Source: JANWXR01 sp964608265
Lineage (GTDB): Bacteria; Chloroflexota; Anaerolineae; Anaerolineales; UBA6663
Direction of reading: 5' to 3'
DNA: 64,000 bases
Assembly: GCA_964608265.1 (NCBI GenBank)
Contig: CAZSNP010000016.1
Coordinates: 14,664-78,663, forward strand
Within the stretch, counting starts at the first letter, position 1. The number at the start of each line of letters is the position of its first letter. The notes below the pieces were generated by a model. The model searched no databases, was not told the origin of the DNA, and worked only from the letters and a program-made list of their open reading frames with translations. The position numbers were made by a program, and so were the translations under genes. Positions 1 through 8,402 of this stretch are shown here, one piece after another.

Positions 1-488
1 AGCGGGTCGTTGATCGAGGTGACGTGATGGTCGCGCTGATTGGCGATGACCTTGAGGCTGAGCGCGAGCGGAACCGAGGCGCGCCGCACGGTGTATTCAA
101 CGAAGGCGGTGTTTTCACCCGGCTGCATCCACAGCCGTTTTTCGAGCAGCGCATCGCCGAGGGCGAAGGCCCATACCGGGATCGCGCCGTCGAGCCGGAA
201 GTGCTCGATGAACTGAAACCCCGCCGGCTCGATGCCGCCCTCGGCCCATTGATTGGCGAAGAGCGGGTAATCGCGGCCATCGTACCTCGCGGTCTCGTCG
301 AATTTCGTGATCAGCAGCGTGCGGCCCACCGGCGGGGCCAGCGCGGCGATGAGCAACCCGTGATAGCGCCGGGTCAGCATCCCGGCCACCGTTCCCATCG
401 CATAGCCGCCGAGCCCGTTGGTCACGAGCCATTCCTTTGCTCCGGAGATGGCGGGGTTCCCGCACACATCGCGTCCAAAATCAACCAT
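1..488 (-). CDS. Glycogen debranching enzyme, N-terminal part (runs off window)
   Basis: The minus-strand reading from the ATG at 488 stays open to the window edge (162 codons seen). It begins MVDFGRDVCGN and contains EWLVTNGLGGYAMGT and RRYHGLLIAAL, the signature of the GDE_N domain of bacterial/archaeal glycogen debranching enzymes. By family knowledge this domain precedes a GH133-like (alpha/alpha)6 catalytic domain that removes alpha-1,6 branches from glycogen; that part is outside the window. A strong GGAGG lies 6 nt before the ATG, and a TTGCAC/TACAAT promoter fits upstream. It belongs functionally with the phosphorylase, branching enzyme and GH57 protein elsewhere in the window. Family assignment is firm; activity cannot be judged from this fragment. 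Confidence 0.88.
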   Translation of the reverse strand, partial: MVDFGRDVCGNPAISGAKEWLVTNGLGGYAMGTVAGMLTRRYHGLLIAALAPPVGRTLLITKFDETARYDGRDYPLFANQWAEGGIEPAGFQFIEHFRLDGAIPVWAFALGDALLEKRLWMQPGENTAFVEYTVRRASVPLALSLKVIANQRDHHVTSINDP

Positions 489-507
489 AGGGCCTCCAAG
501 TAAACGG

Positions 508-535
508 ATTGTAGCCGCGACGGTCAAGCGTGCAA
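508..535 (-). promoter_or_regulatory. Predicted promoter of the debranching enzyme gene
   Basis: On the minus strand TTGCAC (535-530) and TACAAT (513-508) are separated by 16 bp. Transcription would start near 501, leaving a leader of about 13 nt that holds the GGAGG. The rest of the 489-764 gap lies between divergent genes and shows nothing else clear except a TATACT at 683-688 that could serve the ABC operon on the plus strand. Confidence 0.45.
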
Positions 536-764
536 CGAGCCGAAACTTATGACGGCCCGACCGGTCTAACGTGATACGCTACTGAACACAAGCGGAGGCG
601 GAACCGCTCTGGTGGGGGCGGCCGGGTGGATTGCGGCAAGGGGGAGTTGGTTGGGCGGCCCACAACGGTGGCCCAAGTTGGTTATACTGCCTCCCGCAAT
701 CGAACCAGCCGGTGTCAGGGCGAGTAACGAAACCAGCGGTCACTTCAATGCGTAAAGGGCAATT

Positions 765-1481
765 ATGGCCACTCAAAACCATCATCTCGTGCATGTGGAC
801 AACGTCGTCAAAGACTTCCAGGGCCCGTCCGGCACGATTCACGTGCTCAAGAGCGTCAGCCTCACGGTGCAGCCGGGCGAATTCGTCGGCGTGCGCGGAC
901 CGAGCGGTTCGGGCAAATCAACGTTGGTGAACATGATCACCGGCATTGACCGCCCGACCGGCGGCAGCGTGCGGGTGGCGGGCGAGCCGCTGGAGAAGAT
1001 GAACGAAAACCAGTTGGCGCGTTTCCGCGGCAAGAAGATCGGCGTGATCTTTCAGTTCTTTCAACTCTTGCCCACGCTCACCATCGTCGAGAACGTCATC
1101 CTGCCGATGGACTTCTGCCGGATGTACAAGCCGAGGGAGCGCACCGAACGGGCGATGCTGCTGCTGGATCAGGTCGGGTTGGCCGATCAGGCGCACAAGT
1201 TGCCCAATACGCTCTCGGGTGGGCAGCAGCAGCGCGCCGCCATTGCCCGCGCCCTGGCCAACGACCCGCCGCTGCTGGTGGGCGACGAGCCGACGGGCAA
1301 CCTCGATTCGAAGACGGCCGACAAAGTGTTCTCTCTCTTCGAGGATCTGGTGCAGCAGGGCAAGACCTTCATCATGGTCACCCACGACAACGACCTGGCC
1401 AGGCGCATGCCGCGGCTGGTACAAGTCTTCGACGGCGAGTTGTACGAGGGCATGGATGCGCACATTGCGGTCACGGCGTGA
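765..1481 (+). CDS. ABC transporter ATP-binding protein (MacB/LolD family)
   Basis: This 238-residue nucleotide-binding subunit should power the FtsX-type permease encoded next. Visible motifs are Walker A GPSGSGKST (about 45-53), the Q-loop in FQFFQLLPTL, signature LSGGQQQR (150-157), Walker B LLVGDEPTGNLD (170-181, with Gly where Ala is usual) and H-loop His207. Length and the LSGGQQQR/EPTGNLD pair are typical of the MacB/LolD group, which exports lipoproteins, peptides or macrolides rather than importing solutes. AAAGGG precedes the ATG. The permease starts 22 nt downstream and a lipoprotein adaptor follows, so this looks like one tripartite exporter operon. The substrate is unknown. Confidence 0.95.
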   Translation: MATQNHHLVHVDNVVKDFQGPSGTIHVLKSVSLTVQPGEFVGVRGPSGSGKSTLVNMITGIDRPTGGSVRVAGEPLEKMNENQLARFRGKKIGVIFQFFQLLPTLTIVENVILPMDFCRMYKPRERTERAMLLLDQVGLADQAHKLPNTLSGGQQQRAAIARALANDPPLLVGDEPTGNLDSKTADKVFSLFEDLVQQGKTFIMVTHDNDLARRMPRLVQVFDGELYEGMDAHIAVTA

Positions 1482-1503
1482 TCATCAGCCGACACCTTAC
1501 ACC

Positions 1504-3903
1504 ATGACCCCGCCCGTTAGTGTGGCTTTCAGAAAGGTGTGGCGTGACCTTTGGAACAACAAGGGTCGAACCACGCTCGTCGTCGCCAGCATCGCCACCG
1601 GCGTGCTGGCTTTGGGCATGATCACGGCCAGCAATGCGCTGATGACGCGGCAGATGACGCTCTCACAACTGGCCAGCCGGCCAGCGCATGTTTCGCTGGG
1701 CTTGCGCGGAACGGTGGACGATGCCGACGTCAAAAGCCTGGCGCGCCTGCCGCAGATCGAGGGCATTGAGGGTGAAGTGGAGGCCGGTATCCGCTGGAAG
1801 CCGACGCTGGAGGCCGAGTGGAGCAACGCCGGGTTGGTGGCCCGCGCCGATTACGAAGCGCAGCGATTCGACGTGGTCGAATTGCGCGGCGGTGTCTGGC
1901 CGCAGGGCGAGACGGTCGCGGTCGAGTTCAACCACGTCGCGCCCTACAACCTCCCGCCCATCGGTGGAACGGTGTACTTCGAGGTGAACGGGCGCGCCCG
2001 GCCGGTGCAGCTCGGCGGCACCGTCCGCGACCCGTTGCGCTTCCCGCCGCCGTTTGCCGACTCGCCGACCTTCTACGTCAGCCGCAACTTCATCCAGGAG
2101 TTGGCCGGCTTCCGCGACTTCAACCTGATCAAGTTCACCCTCCCCGACTACACCGAGGCGCGCGCCGAGGCGGCCGCCGACGTGGTCGAGGAACGGCTGA
2201 TCAAGATGGGCCTGTCCGCCGGCGTGCCGCAGATCAATGATCCCAGCCGCCACTTCCTGCAAGACCTGATGGACGGCGTCGGGCTGATCCTGCTGGTGAT
2301 GGCCGCGCTCTCGCTCGGCATGAGTGTTTTCCTCGTCGTCAACACCCTCAACGCCATCCTGGCTCAACAGATCCCGCAGATCGGCATCATGAAGACCGTC
2401 GGCGGGCTGCGTGGGCAGATCGCGCAACTGTATCTCGCGGGCGTCATCGTGTACTGCGCGCTGAGCCTGCTGGTGGCGGTGCCCGTGGGCGCGTTTGGCG
2501 GCAATGCGCTCGCCGGCTGGATGCTGAGCCTCATCAACGTGCCGGCCTCGCCGTTTGAGATCCTGCAGCAATCGCTTGGGCTGCAGTTGCTCACCGGTCT
2601 GATCGTGCCGCTGCTGGCCGCCTCATGGCCGATTTTGCAGGGGGTCGCTGTCTCGGTGCGCGAGGCCCTCAACGCTTACGGCCTCGGCACCGGGCGCTAC
2701 GGCAATCGCTGGGTGGATCGATTGCTCGGGCGGGTGCAGGGCCTGCCGGGCATGGCCGCGCTCGCGCTGCGCAATACCTTCCGGCGGCCCGGGCGCGCGG
2801 CGCTCACCCAGATCACCCTCATCAGCGCCGGCGCGATCTTCATGATGGTCGTCACCACGCACTATTCCTTCAACGAAACCCTCCACACCATCTTTCGCAG
2901 CCTGGGCTACGACGTCATCATCGGCTTTCAGCAGTTTCAACGCACCGAGGAAGTCGAGCCGCTGATCCGGGCGCGGCCCAATGTGGATTACGCCGAGATG
3001 TGGGTCTTCCGCAGCGCGGCGCTGAAGAAGGAAGGGGCCAGCGGGCCGGGCAGCGACCACGTCGTCTTTCTGCGCGGCATCCCGGAGGCGGCGCAACTGT
3101 TCGCGCCCGAGATCGTGGCCGGGCGCAACCTCACGCCGCAGGATGGGCAGGCGCTGATGCTCAATCAGAAGCTGGCGCGCGAGATGGGCGTGACCGTCGG
3201 CGACCGCGTGGTGCTCGACCTCGACGACCGCGGCGAGAGCACGTGGACGGTGGTGGCCCTGCTCTTCGACCTGAGCGCGAACCAGACGACGGCCTATGTG
3301 TCGATTGACAAACTCAACGAACACATCGGCGCGGTCGGGCTGGCCGGCATCGCGTGGATACGACTGAACGAGTCCACGCGCGAGACGCAGGCGGCAGCGG
3401 AGCGTGACATGCGCGATTACTTCAAAACGCAGGGGATGGAGCTGGGCTTCACCAATTCGGCCATCAAAGATCAGGAGCAATCCAACGCGCAGTTCAGTAT
3501 CCTCACCACGTTGCTGCTCATCATGACTTTCCTGATCGCCGTCGTCGGCAGCATCGGGCTGAGCGGCACACTCTCGATCAACGTGCTCGAACGCCGCCGC
3601 GAGATCGGGGTGATGCGAGCGGTCGGGGCATCGTCGCTCGATGTGGCCCTGATCTTCATGGGCGAGGGCTTGCTGCTCGGGTTGTGCAGTTGGGCGGTGG
3701 CCGTGCCGATCAGCGCCGTGGCCGGGCGGGCCTTTGTGCAAACCATCGGCGATGTGATAGATTTCCCGGCCCAGTACTACTTTTCCTTTGCCGGGGTGTG
3801 GATTTGGCTGGCGATCGTGATCACGCTTGCGCTGGTCGCCAGTTGGCTGCCCGCGCGCCGCGCGACGCAGATCAGCGTTCGAGAGAGCCTGGCATACGAA
3901 TAA
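1504..3903 (+). CDS. FtsX-like ABC transporter permease
   Basis: A 799-residue permease with two FtsX-type halves. It has an N-terminal TM at about 20-45 followed by a large extracytoplasmic MacB_PCD-like domain and a three-TM FtsX block (about 255-370). A second TM and extracytoplasmic domain follow, then a final FtsX block (about 660-799) with the usual ERRREIGVMRAVGAS cytoplasmic loop and the C-terminal PARRATQISVRESLAYE. The reading frame is open further upstream inside the ATPase gene, but the ATG at 1504, just after the ATPase stop, gives the normal N-terminus. It should couple ATP hydrolysis by the upstream subunit to extraction or mechanical transmission across the membrane, together with the downstream adaptor. 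Confidence 0.92.
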   Translation: MTPPVSVAFRKVWRDLWNNKGRTTLVVASIATGVLALGMITASNALMTRQMTLSQLASRPAHVSLGLRGTVDDADVKSLARLPQIEGIEGEVEAGIRWKPTLEAEWSNAGLVARADYEAQRFDVVELRGGVWPQGETVAVEFNHVAPYNLPPIGGTVYFEVNGRARPVQLGGTVRDPLRFPPPFADSPTFYVSRNFIQELAGFRDFNLIKFTLPDYTEARAEAAADVVEERLIKMGLSAGVPQINDPSRHFLQDLMDGVGLILLVMAALSLGMSVFLVVNTLNAILAQQIPQIGIMKTVGGLRGQIAQLYLAGVIVYCALSLLVAVPVGAFGGNALAGWMLSLINVPASPFEILQQSLGLQLLTGLIVPLLAASWPILQGVAVSVREALNAYGLGTGRYGNRWVDRLLGRVQGLPGMAALALRNTFRRPGRAALTQITLISAGAIFMMVVTTHYSFNETLHTIFRSLGYDVIIGFQQFQRTEEVEPLIRARPNVDYAEMWVFRSAALKKEGASGPGSDHVVFLRGIPEAAQLFAPEIVAGRNLTPQDGQALMLNQKLAREMGVTVGDRVVLDLDDRGESTWTVVALLFDLSANQTTAYVSIDKLNEHIGAVGLAGIAWIRLNESTRETQAAAERDMRDYFKTQGMELGFTNSAIKDQEQSNAQFSILTTLLLIMTFLIAVVGSIGLSGTLSINVLERRREIGVMRAVGASSLDVALIFMGEGLLLGLCSWAVAVPISAVAGRAFVQTIGDVIDFPAQYYFSFAGVWIWLAIVITLALVASWLPARRATQISVRESLAYE

Positions 3904-3970
3904 TTCGTAGCGCGCCGGACGCAGGGCGTGCCGCATCACGCACTGCGCACCACGCCATACGCGCATCACC

Positions 3971-5317
3971 ATGAAAAAGAGACTTCTTCCGATTGTGTTT
4001 CTCGCCGCGTTGCTCACCGCCTGTGGCACGGCCGCCTCCACCGCCGCCCCCGAGTCCGACATCCCGCCGGTGGTGGATTCGGGCCGGGTGATCGCCGAAG
4101 GGCGGCTGGAGCCGGGCAGCCATGTGCAGGTCTCGTTCCTGGCCGGCGGGCAGGTGGCCGAGGTGCTGGTGAAGGAGGGCGACACGGTGCAGGCCGGCGC
4201 CGTGCTGGCGCGGCTGGAAAATCGCGAGCCGCTGCAGGCCCAGCTCGCACAGGCCGAGCAGGCGGTGCTCGACGCGCGCCAGGCCATTCAATCCCTGAAC
4301 GACAACGCCGCCCTGGCCGCTGCCCAGGCGCAGCGCGAGGCGGCCCAGGGCGTCGCTGATCTGGAGAAGGCCGAGCGCAAACTCAAATACACCGCCGCCC
4401 CCGATATCAAGTTCTACGAAGATGAGTTGAAGAAGGCGCAGGACGCGCTGGCGACGGCGCAAGAGAACGCCACCATCACTGCCATCGGCGATATCGAGAA
4501 CGCGCTGGCCGGCGCGCGTGACCGGCTCCAGAAGGCGACCGATATCTACAACGATGCGCAGAAGGCGCAAGCGGAGTGTACGGGGTGCGAGTTTGTGTAT
4601 GCGCCGGCAGCCGGCACCTTCGTGAAGTTGGACGATGCGCGCAAGGAATTCGTGGACGCCACCGACGCGGTGAAGGTGTGGGAGTTGCGTCTGGCGCAGG
4701 CGCAACGCGGCGACGCGCAGACGGTCGCCGACCTGAAGAAGCGTGTGGATACCGCGGCCGCCAATCTGCGCGATGCCCGGAACCCGAAGGCGCAGGACAT
4801 CTCGCTGGCCGAGGCCGAGGTCCAGCTCATCCAGGCGCGGATCGACGACGCCAACCGCCGTTACGAGAAGTTGCAGGCCGGCCCCGACCCCGACCAACTC
4901 GCGGCCGCCGAGGCGCGACTCAAGACCGCGCAAGCTAATCTCGACTCGGCCAAAGCCGCGCTCGACAACACCGAACTGCGCGCGCCCATCGCCGGCACGG
5001 TGGCCGATTTCAAACTTAAGGTCGGCGAGCAGGCGGCGCCGGGCGTGCCGGTGGCCACCCTGGCCGAGTTTGCGCAGTGGGTGGTGAAGACCAACAACCT
5101 CACCGAGATCGAAGTGGTGAAGATCAAAGTTGGCCAGGCCGCTGAGGTCGTGCTCGACGCGCTGCCCGAGGTGACGCTCAGGGGCACGGTGCAATCCATC
5201 GCTACCGTCTTTGTCGAGAGCCGGGGCGATGTGACCTACACCGTCACCATCGCCCTCGACAGCCTCGACCCGCGCGCCCGCTGGGGGATGACGGCCCAGG
5301 TCACGCTCGCGCCGTAA
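3971..5317 (+). CDS. HlyD/MacA-like adaptor lipoprotein of the ABC exporter
   Basis: A 448-residue periplasmic adaptor (membrane-fusion) protein. The N-terminus has a Lys/Arg-rich start, a hydrophobic stretch and lipobox LLTAC, so it is probably lipid-anchored. A biotinyl-lipoyl-like half (VSFLAGGQVAEVLVKEGDTV) is followed by long Ala/Glu/Lys/Gln-rich coiled-coil hairpins (about 85-320). The second lipoyl half (ELRAPIAGTVADFKLKVGE) and a beta-barrel region (VEVGQ-like VVKIKVGQAAEVVLDALP) come next. It closes the three-gene exporter operon and is followed by a strong stem-loop. In a cell without a classical outer-membrane channel gene nearby, it may act as an extracytoplasmic chaperone. The transported substrate is not evident. 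Confidence 0.9.
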   Translation: MKKRLLPIVFLAALLTACGTAASTAAPESDIPPVVDSGRVIAEGRLEPGSHVQVSFLAGGQVAEVLVKEGDTVQAGAVLARLENREPLQAQLAQAEQAVLDARQAIQSLNDNAALAAAQAQREAAQGVADLEKAERKLKYTAAPDIKFYEDELKKAQDALATAQENATITAIGDIENALAGARDRLQKATDIYNDAQKAQAECTGCEFVYAPAAGTFVKLDDARKEFVDATDAVKVWELRLAQAQRGDAQTVADLKKRVDTAAANLRDARNPKAQDISLAEAEVQLIQARIDDANRRYEKLQAGPDPDQLAAAEARLKTAQANLDSAKAALDNTELRAPIAGTVADFKLKVGEQAAPGVPVATLAEFAQWVVKTNNLTEIEVVKIKVGQAAEVVLDALPEVTLRGTVQSIATVFVESRGDVTYTVTIALDSLDPRARWGMTAQVTLAP

Positions 5318-5327
5318 CCCGCTCGAC

Positions 5328-5359
5328 AGACCCTGAAGGTTCGAAGACCTTCAGGGTCT
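5328..5359 (+). terminator. Stem-loop terminator after the exporter operon
   Basis: AGACCCTGAAGGT (5328-5340) pairs perfectly with ACCTTCAGGGTCT (5347-5359) around a 6-nt loop and is followed by ATTTGTTT. This is a good intrinsic terminator shape, 10 bp after the adaptor stop. Its arms share the string GAAGGT with a second hairpin at 24991-25024. Confidence 0.7.
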
Positions 5360-5434
5360 ATTTGTTTACAACCCCGTTACATCTTCAACACCCGCACATG
5401 ACACCTCGCCGCGACGATAGCGCCGAGGTGATTC

Positions 5435-6961
5435 ATGCCCCGCACACTCTCGCGCCGTGATGTCCTGAAAGCCTCCGGCCTGGCCGCAACGATGGCGGCG
5501 CTGGCCGCCTGCGACCCGCGCAAAACCAGCGCGCCCACCGCCCCCCCGACACAGGCTCCCCCGGGGACGCCGGTTGCCGTTGCCCCTCCGGCCTCCTCCG
5601 GGGAGCCGCGCGCCGTTTCGCTCGCCCACGCGCTGCGCCGCCTGACCTTCGGACCCACACCCGCGATGCGGCAGCACGCCGAGGCCATCGGCCTCGAAGC
5701 CTGGCTCAGCGAGCAGTTTGACCCGACCATCACCGAGAACGCCGCCGTCACCAGCCGGCTGGCCTCATTCACGACGTTGACGATGTCGGTGGCCGAGCGT
5801 GTCGAGGCCGGAGGCCTGGCCGTGCAGGAGTTGATCGGCGCGACGCTCGCCCGCCAGCGTTTCAGCGACCGGCAGGTGTACGAGATGCTGGTGGATTTCT
5901 GGTCGAACCACTTCAGCATCTACGCCGGTCTGCGCACGACGCGCTACACCAAAACCGACGACGACCTGCATGCGCTGAGGCCCAACGCGCTCGGCACCTT
6001 TCGCGATTTGCTGTGGGCCTCGGCGCACAGCCCGGCCATGCTCGCCTATCTCGATCAGGCCACAAGCACCAGGGAAGCGCCGAACGAAAACTACGCCCGC
6101 GAGTTGCTCGAACTCCATACGGTAGGGGTGGAGGGGGGATACACACAGCGCGATGTGGAAGCCGTGGCCCGCGCGCTTACCGGGTGGAGCCTCGTCGGGC
6201 CACGTGAGCGGCGGTCCGGCAATGAGCCGGGCACGTACATCTTCCGGCCGGACACTCACGACGACGGCGCGAAGCAGGTGATGGAGCTGGCGCTACCGGC
6301 GGGCGGCGGCAAGGGCGATGGTGAGCGCCTCATCGAGTATCTCGCCGCGCACCCGAGCACGGCGCGCTTCGTCGCCACCAAACTCGCGCGCCGCTTCGTG
6401 GCGGACTTTCCGCCGCCGGCGCTCATCGAAAAACTGGCCGCCGCCTTTCAAGACTCGCGCGGCGATGTGCCGATGTTGATGCGGACACTGGTCCTCTCGG
6501 AGGAGTTCGCGGCCTCGGCGTGGCAAAAACTCAAACGCCCGCTCGAGTTCGTCATCTCCGCGCTGCGCGTCACCGAGGCCGAGATCGCACAGCCGCGCCC
6601 GCTGGTCGAAACGCTGCGCGCGCTCGGGCAGATCCCGTTCAACTGGCCCGCGCCCAACGGCTACCCCGATGTGGCCGGATACTGGCTCAACACCAGCGGC
6701 CTGCTCGCGCGCTGGAACTTCGCCCTCACCCTGGCCGCCGGCAAATACAAGGGCGCGCAGCTCAATCTCAAAGCCCTCACCCGAGAGGCCGGCTCGGCGG
6801 CGGACGTCGTGGCCGTGCTCGGCGAGCGCTTCACCGGCGAGCCGCTGCCCGCCGCGGCGCGCGACATCCTGATTGATTTCGCGTCAGCCGACTCGCTCGA
6901 GAAGCGGCTGCCGCTCGTCGCGGGCCTGATCCTCGGTTCACCGTATTTCCAATGGCGATAA
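5435..6961 (+). CDS. DUF1800 domain protein, Tat-exported lipoprotein
   Basis: A 508-residue member of the DUF1800 family. The N-terminus carries a twin-arginine signal (LSRRDVLKASG) ending in a lipobox-like LAAC, so it is predicted to be exported folded and lipid-anchored. Typical family stretches are ALRRLTFGPTP, MLVDFWSNHFSI, NENYARELLELHTVGV and VEAVARALTGWS, followed by a C-terminal domain with KRPLEFVISALR. The biochemical role of DUF1800 proteins is unknown. They are usually encoded beside a DUF1501 protein, as here (start 39 bp downstream). A weak GAGGTG precedes the ATG. Family call is firm, function open. Confidence 0.92.
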   Translation: MPRTLSRRDVLKASGLAATMAALAACDPRKTSAPTAPPTQAPPGTPVAVAPPASSGEPRAVSLAHALRRLTFGPTPAMRQHAEAIGLEAWLSEQFDPTITENAAVTSRLASFTTLTMSVAERVEAGGLAVQELIGATLARQRFSDRQVYEMLVDFWSNHFSIYAGLRTTRYTKTDDDLHALRPNALGTFRDLLWASAHSPAMLAYLDQATSTREAPNENYARELLELHTVGVEGGYTQRDVEAVARALTGWSLVGPRERRSGNEPGTYIFRPDTHDDGAKQVMELALPAGGGKGDGERLIEYLAAHPSTARFVATKLARRFVADFPPPALIEKLAAAFQDSRGDVPMLMRTLVLSEEFAASAWQKLKRPLEFVISALRVTEAEIAQPRPLVETLRALGQIPFNWPAPNGYPDVAGYWLNTSGLLARWNFALTLAAGKYKGAQLNLKALTREAGSAADVVAVLGERFTGEPLPAAARDILIDFASADSLEKRLPLVAGLILGSPYFQWR

Positions 6962-7000
6962 AGGCGTCTCCGTGGCAAATGAATTCGAAGGAGAGTAGAC

Positions 7001-8278
7001 ATGGCGTTTGATCTATCGCGTCGGGATTTTTTGAAACTGGCTTCGGCGGGGCTAACAAGTTGGGCCCTGGCCCCGGCCTTGCCGGCGTGGATGCCGCGCC
7101 TCGCCTTCGCCGCCGAGAACGTCGAGCCGCAGGGCGATGTGCTGGTGTGCGTCTTTCAACGCGGCGGCATGGATGGGTTGAACGCCGTCATCCCGCACGG
7201 CGAGGCCGAATACTATCGCCGCCGGCCCATGCTGGCCGTGCCCGAGCCGAAGTCGGGTGATGACGGCACGGGCATTGACCTCGACGGTTTCTTCGGCCTG
7301 CACCCCGCGCTGCGCCCACTCAAGGATTTGTGGGATGAGAAGGCCCTCGCCATCGTGCACGCCACCGGCTCGCCCGACCCCACCCACTCGCATTTCGATG
7401 CGATGGATTACATGGAGCGCGGCACGCCCGGCGAGAAGAGCATCCCCACCGGCTGGATCGGTCGCCATCTGCAAACGGCCCCCTGGCAGAACGAGTCGCC
7501 CTTCCGCGCGGTCGGCATGGGCGGCGCGGCGCAGGCCTCGCTGCGCGGGCCGGTGCCGGTGACGGTGCTCAAATCCATCGCCGATTTTCACCTCGCCGGC
7601 CGCACGCAAGACCTGGCCGAGATTCAACAAACACTCACCGCGCTGTACACGTTGAACCCATCGCTCACCGGCCCGGCCGATTCCACTTTCGACGCGATTG
7701 AGATTTTGGAGAAGGTGGATGTGACGAACTACACGCCCGCCGCGAACGCGCAGTATCCCGAGGGCGATTTCGGTTTGGCGTTGAGGCAGGTGGCGCAGTT
7801 GGCCAAGGCCGAGGTCGGCCTGGAGGTGGCGTGTTTGGATATCGGCGGGTGGGACACACACGCCGCGCAGGGTGGGGTGAAGGGCGAGTTGCCGGGCCTG
7901 CTCGCGCAACTGGCCGGCGGGCTGGCGGCGCTGTATCACGACCTCGGTGACCGGGCCAAACGGGTGACGATTGTGACCATGAGCGAGTTCGGGCGGCGCG
8001 TGCCGGAGAACGGTAGCGCCGGCACCGATCACGGCCACGGCAACTCGATGTTTGTGCTTGGCGGCGGCGTGAACGGGGGCAAGGTTTACGGCGAGTGGCC
8101 CACCCTGGCGCCGGAGGCTTTGGCCGACCCCGGCGACCTCGCCATCACCACCGACTTCCGCGATGTGCTCGGCGAGATCGTGCAGAAGCGCCTCGCCAAC
8201 CCCAAACTGGCCGAGGTCTTTCCCGGTTACACGGATTGGAAGATGCGCGGGGTGGTGCGGGACAATGCAACTGCCTAA
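7001..8278 (+). CDS. DUF1501 domain protein, Tat-exported
   Basis: A 425-residue DUF1501 protein, a family in the alkaline-phosphatase/sulfatase-like fold superfamily. A twin-arginine signal (LSRRDFLKLASAG) runs to a likely cleavage after LAFA. Family landmarks include VCVFQRGGMDGLNAVIPHG, HATGSPDPTHSHFDAMDYME, the metal-site-like DIGGWDTHA and TMSEFGRRVPENGSAGTDHGHG. GGAG lies 9 nt before the ATG. It is partnered with the DUF1800 gene directly upstream; such pairs are widespread but functionally uncharacterised. The Asp/His clusters suggest a metal-dependent hydrolase, which is inference. Confidence 0.93.
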   Translation: MAFDLSRRDFLKLASAGLTSWALAPALPAWMPRLAFAAENVEPQGDVLVCVFQRGGMDGLNAVIPHGEAEYYRRRPMLAVPEPKSGDDGTGIDLDGFFGLHPALRPLKDLWDEKALAIVHATGSPDPTHSHFDAMDYMERGTPGEKSIPTGWIGRHLQTAPWQNESPFRAVGMGGAAQASLRGPVPVTVLKSIADFHLAGRTQDLAEIQQTLTALYTLNPSLTGPADSTFDAIEILEKVDVTNYTPAANAQYPEGDFGLALRQVAQLAKAEVGLEVACLDIGGWDTHAAQGGVKGELPGLLAQLAGGLAALYHDLGDRAKRVTIVTMSEFGRRVPENGSAGTDHGHGNSMFVLGGGVNGGKVYGEWPTLAPEALADPGDLAITTDFRDVLGEIVQKRLANPKLAEVFPGYTDWKMRGVVRDNATA

Positions 8279-8371
8279 CGCAAAGTCGCTATGGAGCCGG
8301 GGCGCAAAGGAGTGCGCCCCCGTGCGTCTTTGCACGCAGGCGGCTTTGCGCTGAAAACGCCCGAAAGAAAA

Positions 8372-8398
8372 AGAGCCTCTGCAACGGGCAGAGGCTCT
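8372..8398 (-). terminator. Intrinsic terminator of the phosphorylase gene
   Basis: AGAGCCTCTGC (8372-8382) and GCAGAGGCTCT (8388-8398) form a perfect 11-bp stem with a 5-nt loop. Read on the minus strand it is followed by TTTTTCTTT and sits 4 bp past the stop of the glycogen phosphorylase gene. It may also stop plus-strand transcripts from the DUF1501 gene. Confidence 0.85.
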
Positions 8399-8402
8399 CG
8401 GT

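Noticed and set aside
24..503. Plus-strand open frame of 159 codons
   Set aside because: It is antisense to the debranching enzyme start, which has clear family motifs and a ribosome-binding site.
2623..5194. Two long minus-strand open frames over the exporter genes
   Set aside because: High GC makes antisense frames open; their Arg/His-rich translations match no family, whereas the plus strand encodes the permease and adaptor.
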